A DNA stretch of 64,000 bases from Caldicoprobacter guelmensis (lineage in GTDB: Bacteria > Bacillota > Clostridia > Caldicoprobacterales > Caldicoprobacteraceae). Position numbers and translations under genes: made by a program. Under the pieces are notes generated by a model. It was not told the DNA's origin. It saw only the letters and a list, made by a program, of their open reading frames with translations, and ran no database searches. Shown here piece by piece: positions 42,577-52,007 of this stretch. The stretch covers positions 62,001 to 126,000 of the forward strand of contig NZ_JAFBDW010000004.1 in the NCBI RefSeq assembly GCF_016908415.1. The letters are read 5' to 3'. The stretch's first letter is position 1, and every line of letters starts with the position of its first letter.

Positions 42577-43953
42577 TCATTGAGCTTTTTTGGTGACCAG
42601 TTTTTTGTTTTTCCACCTACCAGACAAATAGTACGTAATGCTCATGGTCATGGAGATTATAGAACTCACAGCAATGGCTATCCATATGCCATCTACTCCT
42701 AGGCTTTTAAGCGATGATAAGTAACGAGCCAGAGGAATTCTTATAAGCCACAGAGAGACAATAGAGAAAATCATAGTGGGCAACGTATCACCAGCTCCCC
42801 TTAATATTCCGTTGGTGACAAACATCAAAGAAAAAGGGATATAAGAAATACCCACAATTCTTAAGTACCTGCTACCTATGTCCAGCACATGAACATCGCT
42901 AGTAAAGATTTGTAGAATGGCTCTGGGAAATGCCATTACCAACGCTACGATTACAGCTGTGATGCTACCTGCTAGTATATTGCCCCACTTGAACACTTCT
43001 TTGACCCTCTCGTGTTTGTCCGCTCCTAAATTTTGACCTGTTAAGGCTGACGTGGCCAGCCCCAGTGACATAGCGGGCATATGAGCAAACTGGTCCAACC
43101 GGGAAGTGGCCCCAAAGGCCGCTACCGAGTTGGAGCCAAACAGGTTTATTATGCCTGTCATCATGGTCAATCCCATTGATACTACTATTTGCTGGATACC
43201 GGCAGGTAACCCTATTTTAATAAGCTTCCATACCAGCTCACGGTCAAATTTGAAATTCTTAAAATCGGGTTTTATGAGGTGATCGTGCTTTATGAGATAC
43301 CTAAATACCAGGAAAAATGATAACCCTTGTGATAGTATTGTTGCTAAAGCAGCTCCAGCAATACCCATCTTGGGGATAAAGCCAAATCCAAATATGAACA
43401 AGGGGTCTAAAATTATGTTGGTAATTGTAGCGATTATGAGGAATTTGACCGGGGTTTTGGAATCCCCCAGGCCGTTTAATACCGAGCTTACCACGTTGTA
43501 TCCAAACGTAAATCCAAGACCCAGCAAATATATATTCAAATATTCTACGGCGTAACCTAAAATATCTTGGGGAGTATTCAATAACATCAGTACCTTTCGG
43601 CTGAAAATGAGCCCTATACCTGTAAATACAATAGCGGCTATTCCTAAAATAAAAAACGAGTTATTTATGGTCCTGGAAACCATTTCTGTATCTCTGGCAC
43701 CCGCGTACTGCGATACCAGCACAGAAGTGGCCATGGTAATACCCATTACCATGGATATCAATACAAATGTAATGGGAAAGCTTACAGACACAGCTCCCAG
43801 GGCTCCCGGGCCTAAGAATTTTCCTACCCATATGCTGTCCACTGCGTTGTATAATGCCTGAAAGACGTTACCAAGCAGCAAGGGTGATGAAAAGGCGATG
43901 AGGTGTTTTACTATGCTGCCTTCTGTCAAATCCCTTCCTATTGTTTTGGACAT
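42577..43953 (-). CDS. MATE family multidrug/Na+ efflux transporter
   Basis: A 458-residue membrane protein with twelve predicted segments in two similar halves, typical of MATE (NorM/DinF-like) exporters. Family features are GSIVKHLIAFSSPLLLGNVFQALYN at the start, VDSIWVGKFLGPGALGAV, and LNGLGDSKTPVKF plus its counterpart LRGAGDTLPTMIF in the second half. A strong promoter lies upstream. Substrate unknown. Confidence 0.93.
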   Translation of the reverse strand: MSKTIGRDLTEGSIVKHLIAFSSPLLLGNVFQALYNAVDSIWVGKFLGPGALGAVSVSFPITFVLISMVMGITMATSVLVSQYAGARDTEMVSRTINNSFFILGIAAIVFTGIGLIFSRKVLMLLNTPQDILGYAVEYLNIYLLGLGFTFGYNVVSSVLNGLGDSKTPVKFLIIATITNIILDPLFIFGFGFIPKMGIAGAALATILSQGLSFFLVFRYLIKHDHLIKPDFKNFKFDRELVWKLIKIGLPAGIQQIVVSMGLTMMTGIINLFGSNSVAAFGATSRLDQFAHMPAMSLGLATSALTGQNLGADKHERVKEVFKWGNILAGSITAVIVALVMAFPRAILQIFTSDVHVLDIGSRYLRIVGISYIPFSLMFVTNGILRGAGDTLPTMIFSIVSLWLIRIPLARYLSSLKSLGVDGIWIAIAVSSIISMTMSITYYLSGRWKNKKLVTKKAQ

Positions 43954-44001
43954 ATTATTTCTCCCTTTAATTTTTGTAATGAATTTTTAGTGATCTTTTA
44001 C

Positions 44002-44030
44002 ATTATAAATTTGAACTTTTTTGTTGTCAA
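44002..44030 (-). promoter_or_regulatory. Consensus sigma-A promoter of the MATE gene
   Basis: On the - strand a perfect TTGACA and a perfect TATAAT are separated by 17 bp, so expression should be strong unless repressed. Confidence 0.8.
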
Positions 44031-44223
44031 ATAGTATGTACACCTGAATATGTATGGAATTAAATGATTATATATGTAATGGAGCGGCTTTAAGTATTGG
44101 GTGATTAGTTTATGGAGGAATTTTAAGATTAATATAGAATTTTATATTTATCAATTAAAAAAAGGTAAAACTTTTTTCAATCGATTACCTCTCTTATTTT
44201 GGGTACAAACTGGAGGATTGAGG

Positions 44224-45516
44224 ATGATAGGAGATATGGGTTTTGGGATGGAGGAAGAATCGAAGCAGAATATTTGGGATTTTGATAAAGAGATATGCAT
44301 GTCGTGGAAACGATGTAAAGACAGCGGTTTGACACGCCAGGCTTTACCCAGGGTGGATACAGTATCTGAGAATGAATGGAATGCTATACTGAGAAAGGAC
44401 CAAATACTTATCGATTCTGCACTTCCTTATATTAGAATGATAAAGAGCATTATCCCTTATCCCAATAGTATGGTGCTTTTGTGTAATAGAGAGTGCCTAA
44501 TATTATGTAGGATGGGTAAAGCGCCTCAGCTAATAGACTTAGGGATTGAAAAGGGGCACATAGTAAAAGAAGCCAATATAGGAACCAATTGTTTGGGAAC
44601 ATGCATTGTTATAGATAAACCAATTGCTGTGTTTGGCGATCAGCATTTCTTAACAGTGTTTAAAGGTTGGGCGGGTGTTGCCGCCCCCATTCATGATAGG
44701 GATGGTGGGATTTTAGGAGCTTTAGGTATTTATATAGAGAAAGAGAATGCCGGATATGAGATGTTAGGATTGGCTATTCTAGCAGCCAGGGGAATAGAAG
44801 AACAACTGGCTTTAAAGAACAAATATGCTGAGCTGGAGGCTTGTAATTACAGGTTATCTGAATTCAACAGCGATATCGTCAATACTGCTTCTATTTTGTC
44901 TCATGAGATTCGCAATTCCCTATCTACTATAAGTGCGTATGTGCAATTGTTGCAGCTTGAAAAAGTACTGGATACCCTTAAGGCGGATAAGATATTGACA
45001 GAGGTTACACGGATAAATAAAATCCTTAATGATTTTAAGAACCTTACCAGACCTTCACAGATGAAGTTCATGCGATATTCGTTAAATGATTTGATCTGTC
45101 ATGTAGCGGATCTGATGTTTGCTAAAGCTCGCATTGGGAAAGTGGATATAAGGCTTGTGATGCCAGAAAAGCATATCTTTGCAAAGGTGGATAAAGATGC
45201 TATGCAGCAGGTGATTATCAATTTAATAGAGAATGCAATACAGGCTATGGAAAAAGGTGGTGTACTTACGATAAGGCTTTTGAAAAATAAAGAGTCGGGT
45301 ATGGCTTTGATCGAATTTGAAGATACCGGTGTGGGAATACCTGAACAACATCTTTCGGATATATTCAAGCTTTTTTATACTACCAAAAAAGGTGGTAGTG
45401 GGCTGGGACTTGCCATATGTAAAAATATAGTTAAAAACCATGGTGGGAATATTAGGGTACAGAGCAAAGTGGGTGAGGGAACCAAGTTTACTATTGAACT
45501 GCCCTATGAGGAGTAG
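44224..45516 (+). CDS. Histidine kinase with AcoR-like N-terminal sensory domain
   Basis: About 430 residues, soluble. The N-terminal half resembles the sensory part of AcoR-type sigma-54 activators (ICMSWKRCKDSGL, then GTNCLGTCIVIDKPI and GVAAPIHDRDGGILGALGI, a GAF fold). A histidine kinase follows: H-box SHEIRNSLSTISAYVQ with H227, N-box NLIENAIQAM, then DTGVGIP and GGSGLGLAICKNIV. The Y-rich H-box looks like sporulation-type kinases. There is no adjacent response regulator, so it is an orphan kinase. ATG 44224 follows GGAGG; an open frame extends 41 codons upstream without a good start. Confidence 0.85.
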   Translation: MIGDMGFGMEEESKQNIWDFDKEICMSWKRCKDSGLTRQALPRVDTVSENEWNAILRKDQILIDSALPYIRMIKSIIPYPNSMVLLCNRECLILCRMGKAPQLIDLGIEKGHIVKEANIGTNCLGTCIVIDKPIAVFGDQHFLTVFKGWAGVAAPIHDRDGGILGALGIYIEKENAGYEMLGLAILAARGIEEQLALKNKYAELEACNYRLSEFNSDIVNTASILSHEIRNSLSTISAYVQLLQLEKVLDTLKADKILTEVTRINKILNDFKNLTRPSQMKFMRYSLNDLICHVADLMFAKARIGKVDIRLVMPEKHIFAKVDKDAMQQVIINLIENAIQAMEKGGVLTIRLLKNKESGMALIEFEDTGVGIPEQHLSDIFKLFYTTKKGGSGLGLAICKNIVKNHGGNIRVQSKVGEGTKFTIELPYEE

Positions 45517-45549
45517 TATATGTACAAAATATGGACGAGAGGGTAATGT

Positions 45550-47058
45550 ATGGATGTAAAGGTCTTAAGGGGATTTATATTGGCGATATTGGTTTTTGCC
45601 ATACTGGTAGGGGTATTATGCTGTGATAGTGTTACGCAGCTACACCCCCCTGGAGAGCTTGCAAAAGCTAGTGAGAACTTGAGTTGGTATTATATAGATG
45701 TAGTATTTGACCCTAACACGGCAAAGCTTATTTGTACACAAACTGTGGAGTATAGAAACAACCATGATGTTGAGTTTGACAGGCTTTATTTCCATCTTTA
45801 TCCCAACGCCTTCAGGGATGAAAATCGTGTTCCTTTTTTGGCTGAAGAGAAGCAGAGGGCATATCCCAATGGTTTTTCTCCTGGCTGGCTTGATATAGAA
45901 GAGGTCATGATAAATGGGAATCCGGTTGAATTCAATGTTGGCGGTTATAGCAGCAATATACTCAGCATTGTGTTGGGGACACCCTTAAGGCCTGGGCAAA
46001 TGATTGAAATCAACATGAAGTATACCGTGAAAATTCCTAACTGCATTGGGAGATTTGGATATGGAAAGCATACCTTTAACGTTACAAATTGGTATCCCAT
46101 TGTGTGCGTATATGACCATACCGGATGGAATACCGATCCTTACTATCCAGTGGGGGACCCATTTTATAGTGACGTGGCAAATTACCAGGTGAATGTTAAA
46201 GTGCCTTACGATTATACCTTAGCTGCAACAGGAGAAATCCTCGATGTAAAAGCAGAAAGGGCCTATAAAGTATGGCAGTTTAAAGCATTGGCTGTTAGAG
46301 ATTTTGCTTGGATTGCCAGTCAAGATTTTGAAGTTATATCCCGTACGGTGGATGGTCTTACGGTTTATTCATATTTTTTGCCGTCTTATAAGGAGGAAGG
46401 CGTAAAAGCTCTTGATTATGCCTTAACGGCAGTGCAAATCTTTAATCGTCGATTTGGGAAGTATCCTTATGAACATCTCTCAGTGGTTCAGGCTGACTTC
46501 TTTGTAGGAGGGATGGAGTATCCTTGCCTTGTTATGATAGATCGTAGTCTGTACAGCCAGGATCTGCAGTGGCTGGAATATGTCACGGTGCATGAGACGG
46601 CTCATCAATGGTGGTATGCAGTGGTGGGCAACGATCAAATAGATGAACCTTGGCTGGACGAGGCTTTGACCGAATATTCGACTATACTTTATTATGAGAA
46701 CAGATACGGTGAAAATGTGGGTAAAGAGGTCTATAATAGGGTGATAGTTGATGGCAAGTGTTCCCAACTGCAAAAGTACTATGCTCAGGGATTTACATCT
46801 AGAATTGATCAGCCGGTCTATAAATTTAAAGACTGGGTTACATATGATTTAGTGGTATATGGTAAAGGGGCAAGTCTATTTAATGACCTTCGCCAGGCTG
46901 TAGGTTCTCAAAAATTTTACGGCATTCTACAGAATTATTATCGAGAAAATAAGTTTAAAAATGCCAATGCATGTGACCTAATAAAGGCATGTGAGAAAGT
47001 AACAGGTAAATCATGGAAATACTTTTTTCAAAAACGCTTGAGATCGCTAAATTGGTAG
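45550..47058 (+). CDS. M1-family zinc metallopeptidase, exported
   Basis: A 502-residue aminopeptidase-N-like protein. An N-terminal hydrophobic signal ends in LVGVLCCDS, which may be a lipobox. The exopeptidase motif GGMEYPCLV and the zinc site HETAHQWW with the downstream Glu in DEALTEYST are intact. It lacks the long C-terminal domain of classic PepN. It presumably trims peptides at the cell surface. It starts 33 bp after the kinase gene and may be cotranscribed with it. Confidence 0.88.
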   Translation: MDVKVLRGFILAILVFAILVGVLCCDSVTQLHPPGELAKASENLSWYYIDVVFDPNTAKLICTQTVEYRNNHDVEFDRLYFHLYPNAFRDENRVPFLAEEKQRAYPNGFSPGWLDIEEVMINGNPVEFNVGGYSSNILSIVLGTPLRPGQMIEINMKYTVKIPNCIGRFGYGKHTFNVTNWYPIVCVYDHTGWNTDPYYPVGDPFYSDVANYQVNVKVPYDYTLAATGEILDVKAERAYKVWQFKALAVRDFAWIASQDFEVISRTVDGLTVYSYFLPSYKEEGVKALDYALTAVQIFNRRFGKYPYEHLSVVQADFFVGGMEYPCLVMIDRSLYSQDLQWLEYVTVHETAHQWWYAVVGNDQIDEPWLDEALTEYSTILYYENRYGENVGKEVYNRVIVDGKCSQLQKYYAQGFTSRIDQPVYKFKDWVTYDLVVYGKGASLFNDLRQAVGSQKFYGILQNYYRENKFKNANACDLIKACEKVTGKSWKYFFQKRLRSLNW

Positions 47059-47079
47059 TAAAAATCCAGTTCATTCTAT

Positions 47080-47108
47080 TTGATTTTTTCTCTAAAAAGC
47101 GCTATACT
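47080..47108 (+). promoter_or_regulatory. Sigma-A promoter of the zinc-ribbon gene, with palindrome on the -10
   Basis: TTGATT (47080-47085), a 17-bp spacer and TATACT (47103-47108). The -10 lies in an inverted repeat, AGCGCTATACTTATAGTGTT (47098-47117), which could be an operator. Confidence 0.6.
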
Positions 47109-47163
47109 TATAGTGTTGAACTCTGCAAGTGGTAAGTCTATTGAAAATAAGGGGTAGATGTAT

Positions 47164-47382
47164 ATGGCTTTACTGGATTTTAAGTGCAATGAATGTGGGG
47201 AGAAATTTGAAGAATTGGTATTTGGTGGCAATGTAGATAAAGTGAGATGTCCCAGATGTGGAAGCAATGATTTAAAGCGAATTTACGAGGGTAAATGTTA
47301 TTTTGGTATTAGTGGCAGTTCTTCTGGTTCGGGTGGATGTTCTGGCTCTAGCTGTCGCAGTTGTAGTGGGTGTAGTAATTGA
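47164..47382 (+). CDS. FmdB-type zinc-ribbon protein with Cys/Ser/Gly-rich tail
   Basis: A 72-residue protein. The N-terminal FmdB-like zinc ribbon has FKCNECGEKFEELV and VRCPRCGSNDLKRIYE (two C-x2-C knuckles). The C-terminal tail is almost only Gly, Ser and Cys, with four Cys near the end. Regulatory or metal-binding roles are assumed for the family; none is proven. ATG 47164 suits the ribosome site AAGGGGTAG better than ATG 47158. Confidence 0.85.
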   Translation: MALLDFKCNECGEKFEELVFGGNVDKVRCPRCGSNDLKRIYEGKCYFGISGSSSGSGGCSGSSCRSCSGCSN

Positions 47383-47695
47383 TTGGTGGATATACTTTTT
47401 TGTGTAAAAATTGGACAAAGCTGTTTTTAACTAAATTGCCAAAAAGTCTCTTATCTTAAAGGGAGACGAATAGGCGTTATCTGAGGTATGGTCTACCCAA
47501 AACCAAGCTTGTGGAGAACATGTTGTTTTGTAGGCAGTGTGTTAGGAAACAGAAAGACATCCATCTCTATAGATGAAAAATAAATATTGTGGTAAAATAA
47601 CAAGTGTAACTTCTTTTTATATGAAGCGACTGCAGGTTTAGTGGGTATAGAGTAGGAGGTGAAGTTCCTCTCCTAGAGGGAGAAGGAACGCTTAA
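47383..47695. other. 313-bp gap upstream of murA
   Basis: It contains a possible extended -10 promoter (TGGTAAAAT at 47590-47598, poor -35). A G-rich leader follows with a Shine-Dalgarno-like GTAGGAGGTG (about 47652-47661) that has no start codon after it, and a hairpin GTTCC/GGAAC with inner CTCC/GGAG just before the real murA ribosome site. No gene seen. Confidence 0.4.
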
Positions 47696-48988
47696 TTGGA
47701 GAAGTTGGTGATACGTGGAGGAAAAAGATTGATAGGCAGTGTAAAGGTCAGCGGTGCAAAAAATGCTGCGGTGGCTGTAATACCCGCTGCTTTGCTGACC
47801 GATGAGACCTGTGTTATAGATAATCTTCCGTATATTGATGATGTAATAATGCTGTCTGATATTTTAAAACACATGGGAGCTCAGGTGACGCTGGAACCCA
47901 AGGGGCGTATAACCATAAATGCGGCTGGAGTTAGCAGTTGCCGTGCAGATTACGACCTGGTTAGGCGCATGAGGGCCTCTTATTATCTTTTGGGAGCGCT
48001 ATTGGGGCGATTTGGTAAGGCTGAGGTGGCTTTTCCTGGTGGTTGTGAGATAGGAGCACGTCCTGTGGATCAGCATATTAAGGGATTTCAGGCCTTGGGT
48101 GCTGACGTGTCTATAGGCCATGGGCTTATAAAAGCGTATGCTGAAAAGCTCATAGGGAACGAAATATATTTGGATGTGGTGAGTGTAGGTGCTACTATCA
48201 ATATAATGTTAGCTGCCGTCAAAGCAGAGGGTACTACTACTATAGTGAATGCTGCCAAAGAGCCCCATGTAGTGGATGTGGCAAATTTTCTGAACTCAAT
48301 GGGCGCTAATATCAAGGGAGCAGGTACTGATATTATAAAGATAAAAGGGGTAAAAAGGTTGCACGGGTGTGAATATACCATAATACCCGATCAGATAGAG
48401 GCTGGTACTTTTATGATTGCCGCCGCCGCTACACAAGGTGATGTGAAAATAACAGGGGTTATACCTAAGCATCTAGAGGCTGTTTCAGCTAAGTTGCTTG
48501 AAATGGGTATGTACGTAGAACAAGGGGACGATTATGTGAGGGTAGTCGGTACAGGACGTCCCCGAAGGGTTAATATTAAAACTCTTCCGTATCCGGGATT
48601 TCCTACAGACCTACAACAGCCAATGTCTGTGTTGTTGAGCGTGGCGGAAGGGACAAGCATTATTACAGAGAACGTATGGGAGTCTAGGTATCGCCATGTG
48701 GAAGAGTTGCGGCGTATGGGAGCACTCATAAAGGTGGAGGATAGAAATGCAATAATTGAAGGGGTTGAAAAGCTTACTGGCGCGAAGGTGGAGGCTACAG
48801 ACTTACGTGCGGGTGCAGCTCTGGTTATTGCAGGGCTCATAGCCGATGGAGTGACTGAAGTTACAAATGTCAAGCATATTGACAGGGGATATGAACGTTT
48901 TGAAGAGAAGCTGCGTAGCCTGGGAGCAGATATTGAGAGGGTCAGCGAGGAAGATAAAGCATTTAGGTTGAAGTTGGTGAGCAGTTAG
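47696..48988 (+). CDS. murA: UDP-N-acetylglucosamine 1-carboxyvinyltransferase
   Basis: A 430-residue MurA, the first committed enzyme of peptidoglycan synthesis, transferring enolpyruvate from PEP to UDP-GlcNAc. It begins MEKLVIRGGKRL, with SGAKNAAVAVIPA, and the catalytic Cys is C117 in FPGGCEIGARPVDQH, so fosfomycin sensitivity is expected. Start is TTG 47696 after GAAGGAA. An upstream leader with mutually exclusive hairpins may modulate its expression. Many Firmicutes have two murA paralogues; which one this is cannot be decided here. Confidence 0.95.
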   Translation: MEKLVIRGGKRLIGSVKVSGAKNAAVAVIPAALLTDETCVIDNLPYIDDVIMLSDILKHMGAQVTLEPKGRITINAAGVSSCRADYDLVRRMRASYYLLGALLGRFGKAEVAFPGGCEIGARPVDQHIKGFQALGADVSIGHGLIKAYAEKLIGNEIYLDVVSVGATINIMLAAVKAEGTTTIVNAAKEPHVVDVANFLNSMGANIKGAGTDIIKIKGVKRLHGCEYTIIPDQIEAGTFMIAAAATQGDVKITGVIPKHLEAVSAKLLEMGMYVEQGDDYVRVVGTGRPRRVNIKTLPYPGFPTDLQQPMSVLLSVAEGTSIITENVWESRYRHVEELRRMGALIKVEDRNAIIEGVEKLTGAKVEATDLRAGAALVIAGLIADGVTEVTNVKHIDRGYERFEEKLRSLGADIERVSEEDKAFRLKLVSS

Positions 48989-49080
48989 TGAAGAGATAAG
49001 TGGTTTAGAGATGACCATATTGTTGAGAAGCTTGGTAACTGAGCTGACAATGTCTTAAGAAAGTAAAAAATAAGAATAGC

Positions 49081-49638
49081 TTAAATACGAGCAAATTGGA
49101 GTGGGCCCATTTCATATAAGTTGTTGCCTTGGGCATCTATGGCTACCAGTAAAGGCATGTTTTCTACCTCCATACGATAAATAGCTTCAGGTCCTAGATC
49201 TTCAAAAGCCACTATTTCTACCTTCTTGATGCACGAGGCTATCAGGGCACCAGCTCCACCTACTGCCGCCAGGTACACGGCGCCGTATTTTACCATTGCC
49301 TCGATCACTTGTGCCGACCTGGGCCCTTTTCCTATCATTGCTTTGAGCCCATGTTCAAGCAGGAGAGGGGTATATGCATCCATTCTGCTGCTGGTGGTGG
49401 GGCCACACGAACCTATCATAAGGCCGGGTCTTGCAGGGCACGGTCCGGCATAATATATCACTTGGTCTTTTAGTTCAATGGGCAAGGGTTTGCCTTCTTT
49501 AATCAGCTGATACATTCTTTTATGTGCGGCGTCTCGGGCAGTGAATATGCTGCCTTGCAAATATACCATATCACCTATTTTGAGGGTATCCAGCTCTTCC
49601 TGAATTACCGGTGCATGAAAGATTTTTTTTATTTCCAT
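49081..49638 (-). CDS. Fumarate hydratase, class I, beta (C-terminal) subunit
   Basis: A 185-residue subunit of the two-subunit Fe-S fumarase that interconverts fumarate and malate. Family blocks are LKIGDMVYLQGSIFTARDAAHKRM, IYYAGPCPARPG, GSCGPTTSSRMD and AAVGGAGAL. ATG 49638 after GAAGGAGG is preferred to the upstream start at 49662. Its partner, the alpha subunit, is encoded 2.4 kb away on the opposite strand; normally the two are adjacent. It is the last gene of a - strand set after walJ and htrA. Confidence 0.92.
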   Translation of the reverse strand: MEIKKIFHAPVIQEELDTLKIGDMVYLQGSIFTARDAAHKRMYQLIKEGKPLPIELKDQVIYYAGPCPARPGLMIGSCGPTTSSRMDAYTPLLLEHGLKAMIGKGPRSAQVIEAMVKYGAVYLAAVGGAGALIASCIKKVEIVAFEDLGPEAIYRMEVENMPLLVAIDAQGNNLYEMGPLQFARI

Positions 49639-49668
49639 GAAAGCAACCTCCTTCCTATTCAATGAAAC

Positions 49669-50823
49669 CTATAGTTCAGGCTTTGGCTGTAATACCATGG
49701 TAACGGTGTGCCTTTTACCCCTTCTTATGATTTCGATGCTAACCCTATCCCCAACTTTATAGGAATATACAGCACTTCTTAAGTCCAGCATCTTGGTGAC
49801 TTTTTTGTCTCCTACCTTGGTTATTATATCTTCAACCCTCACACCGGCCCTGTAAGCCGGCCCGCGTTCATCAATGTCCACTACGTATACCCCTTGTTGT
49901 ATGTTCTGGTCTTGTTTGAAATAACGGGCCATCTCTTTGTCAAAACCCACCACACCGATATAGGGGGTGACAAACGAACCCTCTTTTATGAAATGTTCGA
50001 TAACCGGCTTGGCCACATTTATTGGAATGGCAAAGCCTATCCCTTCAGCGCTGGTTACCTTAATGGTGTTGATACCCACTACTTCGCCCCTCATATTCAC
50101 AAGTGGACCGCCGCTGTTTCCGGGATTTATGGAAGCATCAGTCTGGATCAGGTCTTCCATGAAATTTTGACCTCGCTCGGTGGGAACTTGGACGGTGCGA
50201 TTGAGGGCACTGATGATTCCAGCCGTCACAGTGTGCTGAAACTGTAGCCCCAGCGGAGTACCAATTGCAATGGCGGTTTCCCCTACTTCCAGCTGATCGC
50301 TATCTCCTAGGGTAGCGGCTGGTAAATTTTCAGCGTCCACTTTTACAATAGCCAGATCCAGAGTAGGATCAGACCAGAGGGTACGTCCTTCTAGTTCGTC
50401 ACCATTTTTAAGTATGACCGTTATGTGGCTAGGATTGCCTCCTGCCACATGGTCATTGGTCAAGATATAACCTGTGGGATGGACAATGACGCCGGATCCC
50501 ACCCCCTCTATTACCTGGGTATCATCCCATACCGTGGATTTGGTCGTATGTAAGGTTGAAATCCCCACCACCGACGGTATCACCTTTTTCACCACTTGGG
50601 ATATAGGTGTCTGAAAGCCAGCATTTCTTTGCTGAATAGGTACCGGTGTGGTTTCTTGCTGTATATATTCATTCTCGGAAAACTTTTCCCGTCGTTTTTC
50701 ATAGTCGTATTTTTCTTCAGGTACTACAGGCCAACTCCAACCACAAGCATTTATTAAAGAAAAAATTCCGAAAAATACACCTATTAAAGCCACGGCTTTT
50801 ATTACCTTTTTTACTTCTTTCAC
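49669..50823 (-). CDS. htrA: HtrA/DegP-like serine protease with PDZ domain
   Basis: A 384-residue S1C protease with an N-terminal membrane anchor (possibly a lipobox at LINACG), a trypsin-like domain with triad H125 (TNDHVAGG), D156 (LDLAIVKVD) and S237 (GNSGGPLVN), and one PDZ domain (about 285-375). It handles misfolded exported proteins. Start is GTG 50823 after AGGGGGT. The gene follows walJ as in the walRKHIJ-htrA loci of Firmicutes, but walRKHI are not here. Confidence 0.93.
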   Translation of the reverse strand: MKEVKKVIKAVALIGVFFGIFSLINACGWSWPVVPEEKYDYEKRREKFSENEYIQQETTPVPIQQRNAGFQTPISQVVKKVIPSVVGISTLHTTKSTVWDDTQVIEGVGSGVIVHPTGYILTNDHVAGGNPSHITVILKNGDELEGRTLWSDPTLDLAIVKVDAENLPAATLGDSDQLEVGETAIAIGTPLGLQFQHTVTAGIISALNRTVQVPTERGQNFMEDLIQTDASINPGNSGGPLVNMRGEVVGINTIKVTSAEGIGFAIPINVAKPVIEHFIKEGSFVTPYIGVVGFDKEMARYFKQDQNIQQGVYVVDIDERGPAYRAGVRVEDIITKVGDKKVTKMLDLRSAVYSYKVGDRVSIEIIRRGKRHTVTMVLQPKPEL

Positions 50824-50898
50824 AAAAATTACCCCCTTACCTTCTCTTTTGGATTATCACCCCCATACCCCTAGTATCCTAATTAAATAATTAAATAA

Positions 50899-51696
50899 TT
50901 ATTCTATATGGTAAAAATTGCTTATACCATTACGATATGTCAAATCTATCACTACGTCTTTTCCTACTTTAATACCATTTGAAACAAGTATGCTGGTTAC
51001 AGTCTCATAAGCTAGTGCAGGTAAATTGTTTTCTTCACTCAAATGCGCTAAAAGCACATACATGGTTCTATCTTTAAGCATTTCCACCAACGCCTTACCA
51101 GCCTGCTCGTTGGACAAATGCCCATATTTTCCCATAATGCGTTTCTTAAGTGGCCAGGGATAAGGCCCCATGCGTAACATATGTATATCGTGATTTGCCT
51201 CTAGCAAAATCAAATCCGAACCCTCCACCATTTTGATTATACTAGTGTTAGTATGCCCTAAATCGGTGACAATACTAATCTTTTTATTGCCATTATAAAA
51301 GCAAAAGCCTACAGGCTCAGCCGCATCATGGGGTATAGCATAGGACTGAATGTTTATGTCATTTATGTAAAAATCCATGCCGGTGTAGAATATTCGAATA
51401 TTCTTGGGAGCAATATCCCCTATCTTTTGCTGTATGGTTTTCCAAGTCTCCTGGTTAGCATATATAGGTATGTCAAACTTTCTAGACAGCATCCCTGCGC
51501 TCCTTATATGATCTACATGTTCATGGGATATAAGAATAGCATGCAAGTCAGAGGGCTCCACATCAATACTTTTAAGTGCGGCAAGGATGTTCTTAAGTGC
51601 CAAGCCCGCATCTACCAGGATGTTTGTGCGGCCAGTTCCTATGTACGTAGCATTGCCATCGCTACCGCTGGCAAGCGAACATACCCTAAATCCCAT
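50899..51696 (-). CDS. walJ: WalJ/YycJ-type metallo-beta-lactamase-fold hydrolase
   Basis: A 265-residue MBL-fold protein. The N-terminus VCSLASGSDGNATYI and the metal motif SHEHVDH match YycJ (WalJ), which in Bacillus is a nuclease-like protein linked to DNA repair and the Wal cell-wall regulon. ATG 51696 follows AAGGAGCGACGG; earlier in-frame ATG 51738 would add 14 residues. htrA lies 75 bp downstream in the same direction. Confidence 0.9.
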   Translation of the reverse strand: MGFRVCSLASGSDGNATYIGTGRTNILVDAGLALKNILAALKSIDVEPSDLHAILISHEHVDHIRSAGMLSRKFDIPIYANQETWKTIQQKIGDIAPKNIRIFYTGMDFYINDINIQSYAIPHDAAEPVGFCFYNGNKKISIVTDLGHTNTSIIKMVEGSDLILLEANHDIHMLRMGPYPWPLKKRIMGKYGHLSNEQAGKALVEMLKDRTMYVLLAHLSEENNLPALAYETVTSILVSNGIKVGKDVVIDLTYRNGISNFYHIE

Positions 51697-52007
51697 GTCA
51701 TCCGTCGCTCCTTCTTTTGTTTTGGTTATGCTATACACTTTGTAGAATAGTTTACACCCACCTTTTACTGCTTCCGTAATGGCTTTTAGAAGGCCCTTTG
51801 TAACCCTTCCAAGGCATTATGAGCAAAATTAACTCATGCCTATTATAATACATAATGGGGACATGTTGCCATGGATTTTATTAAAAATTTACTGTTTGTA
51901 ATTTCCGTATAAAACTGTTAAAATATAGGCAAGTCAACTTACTGCTTTGAAAGGAAGGAGGATGGCGGTTTTCTTTTAAGCATTTTGTTTTTTTATGCCG
52001 CAACCCT
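51697..52007. other. Divergent gap between walJ and the fumarase alpha gene
   Basis: It contains a + strand promoter candidate, TTGTAA (51896-51901), 17 bp, TAAAAT (51919-51924). A strong Shine-Dalgarno AAGGAAGGAGG (51951-51961) directly abuts an ATG that opens a 5-codon frame, 46 bp before the fumarase start. No other gene seen. Confidence 0.45.
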
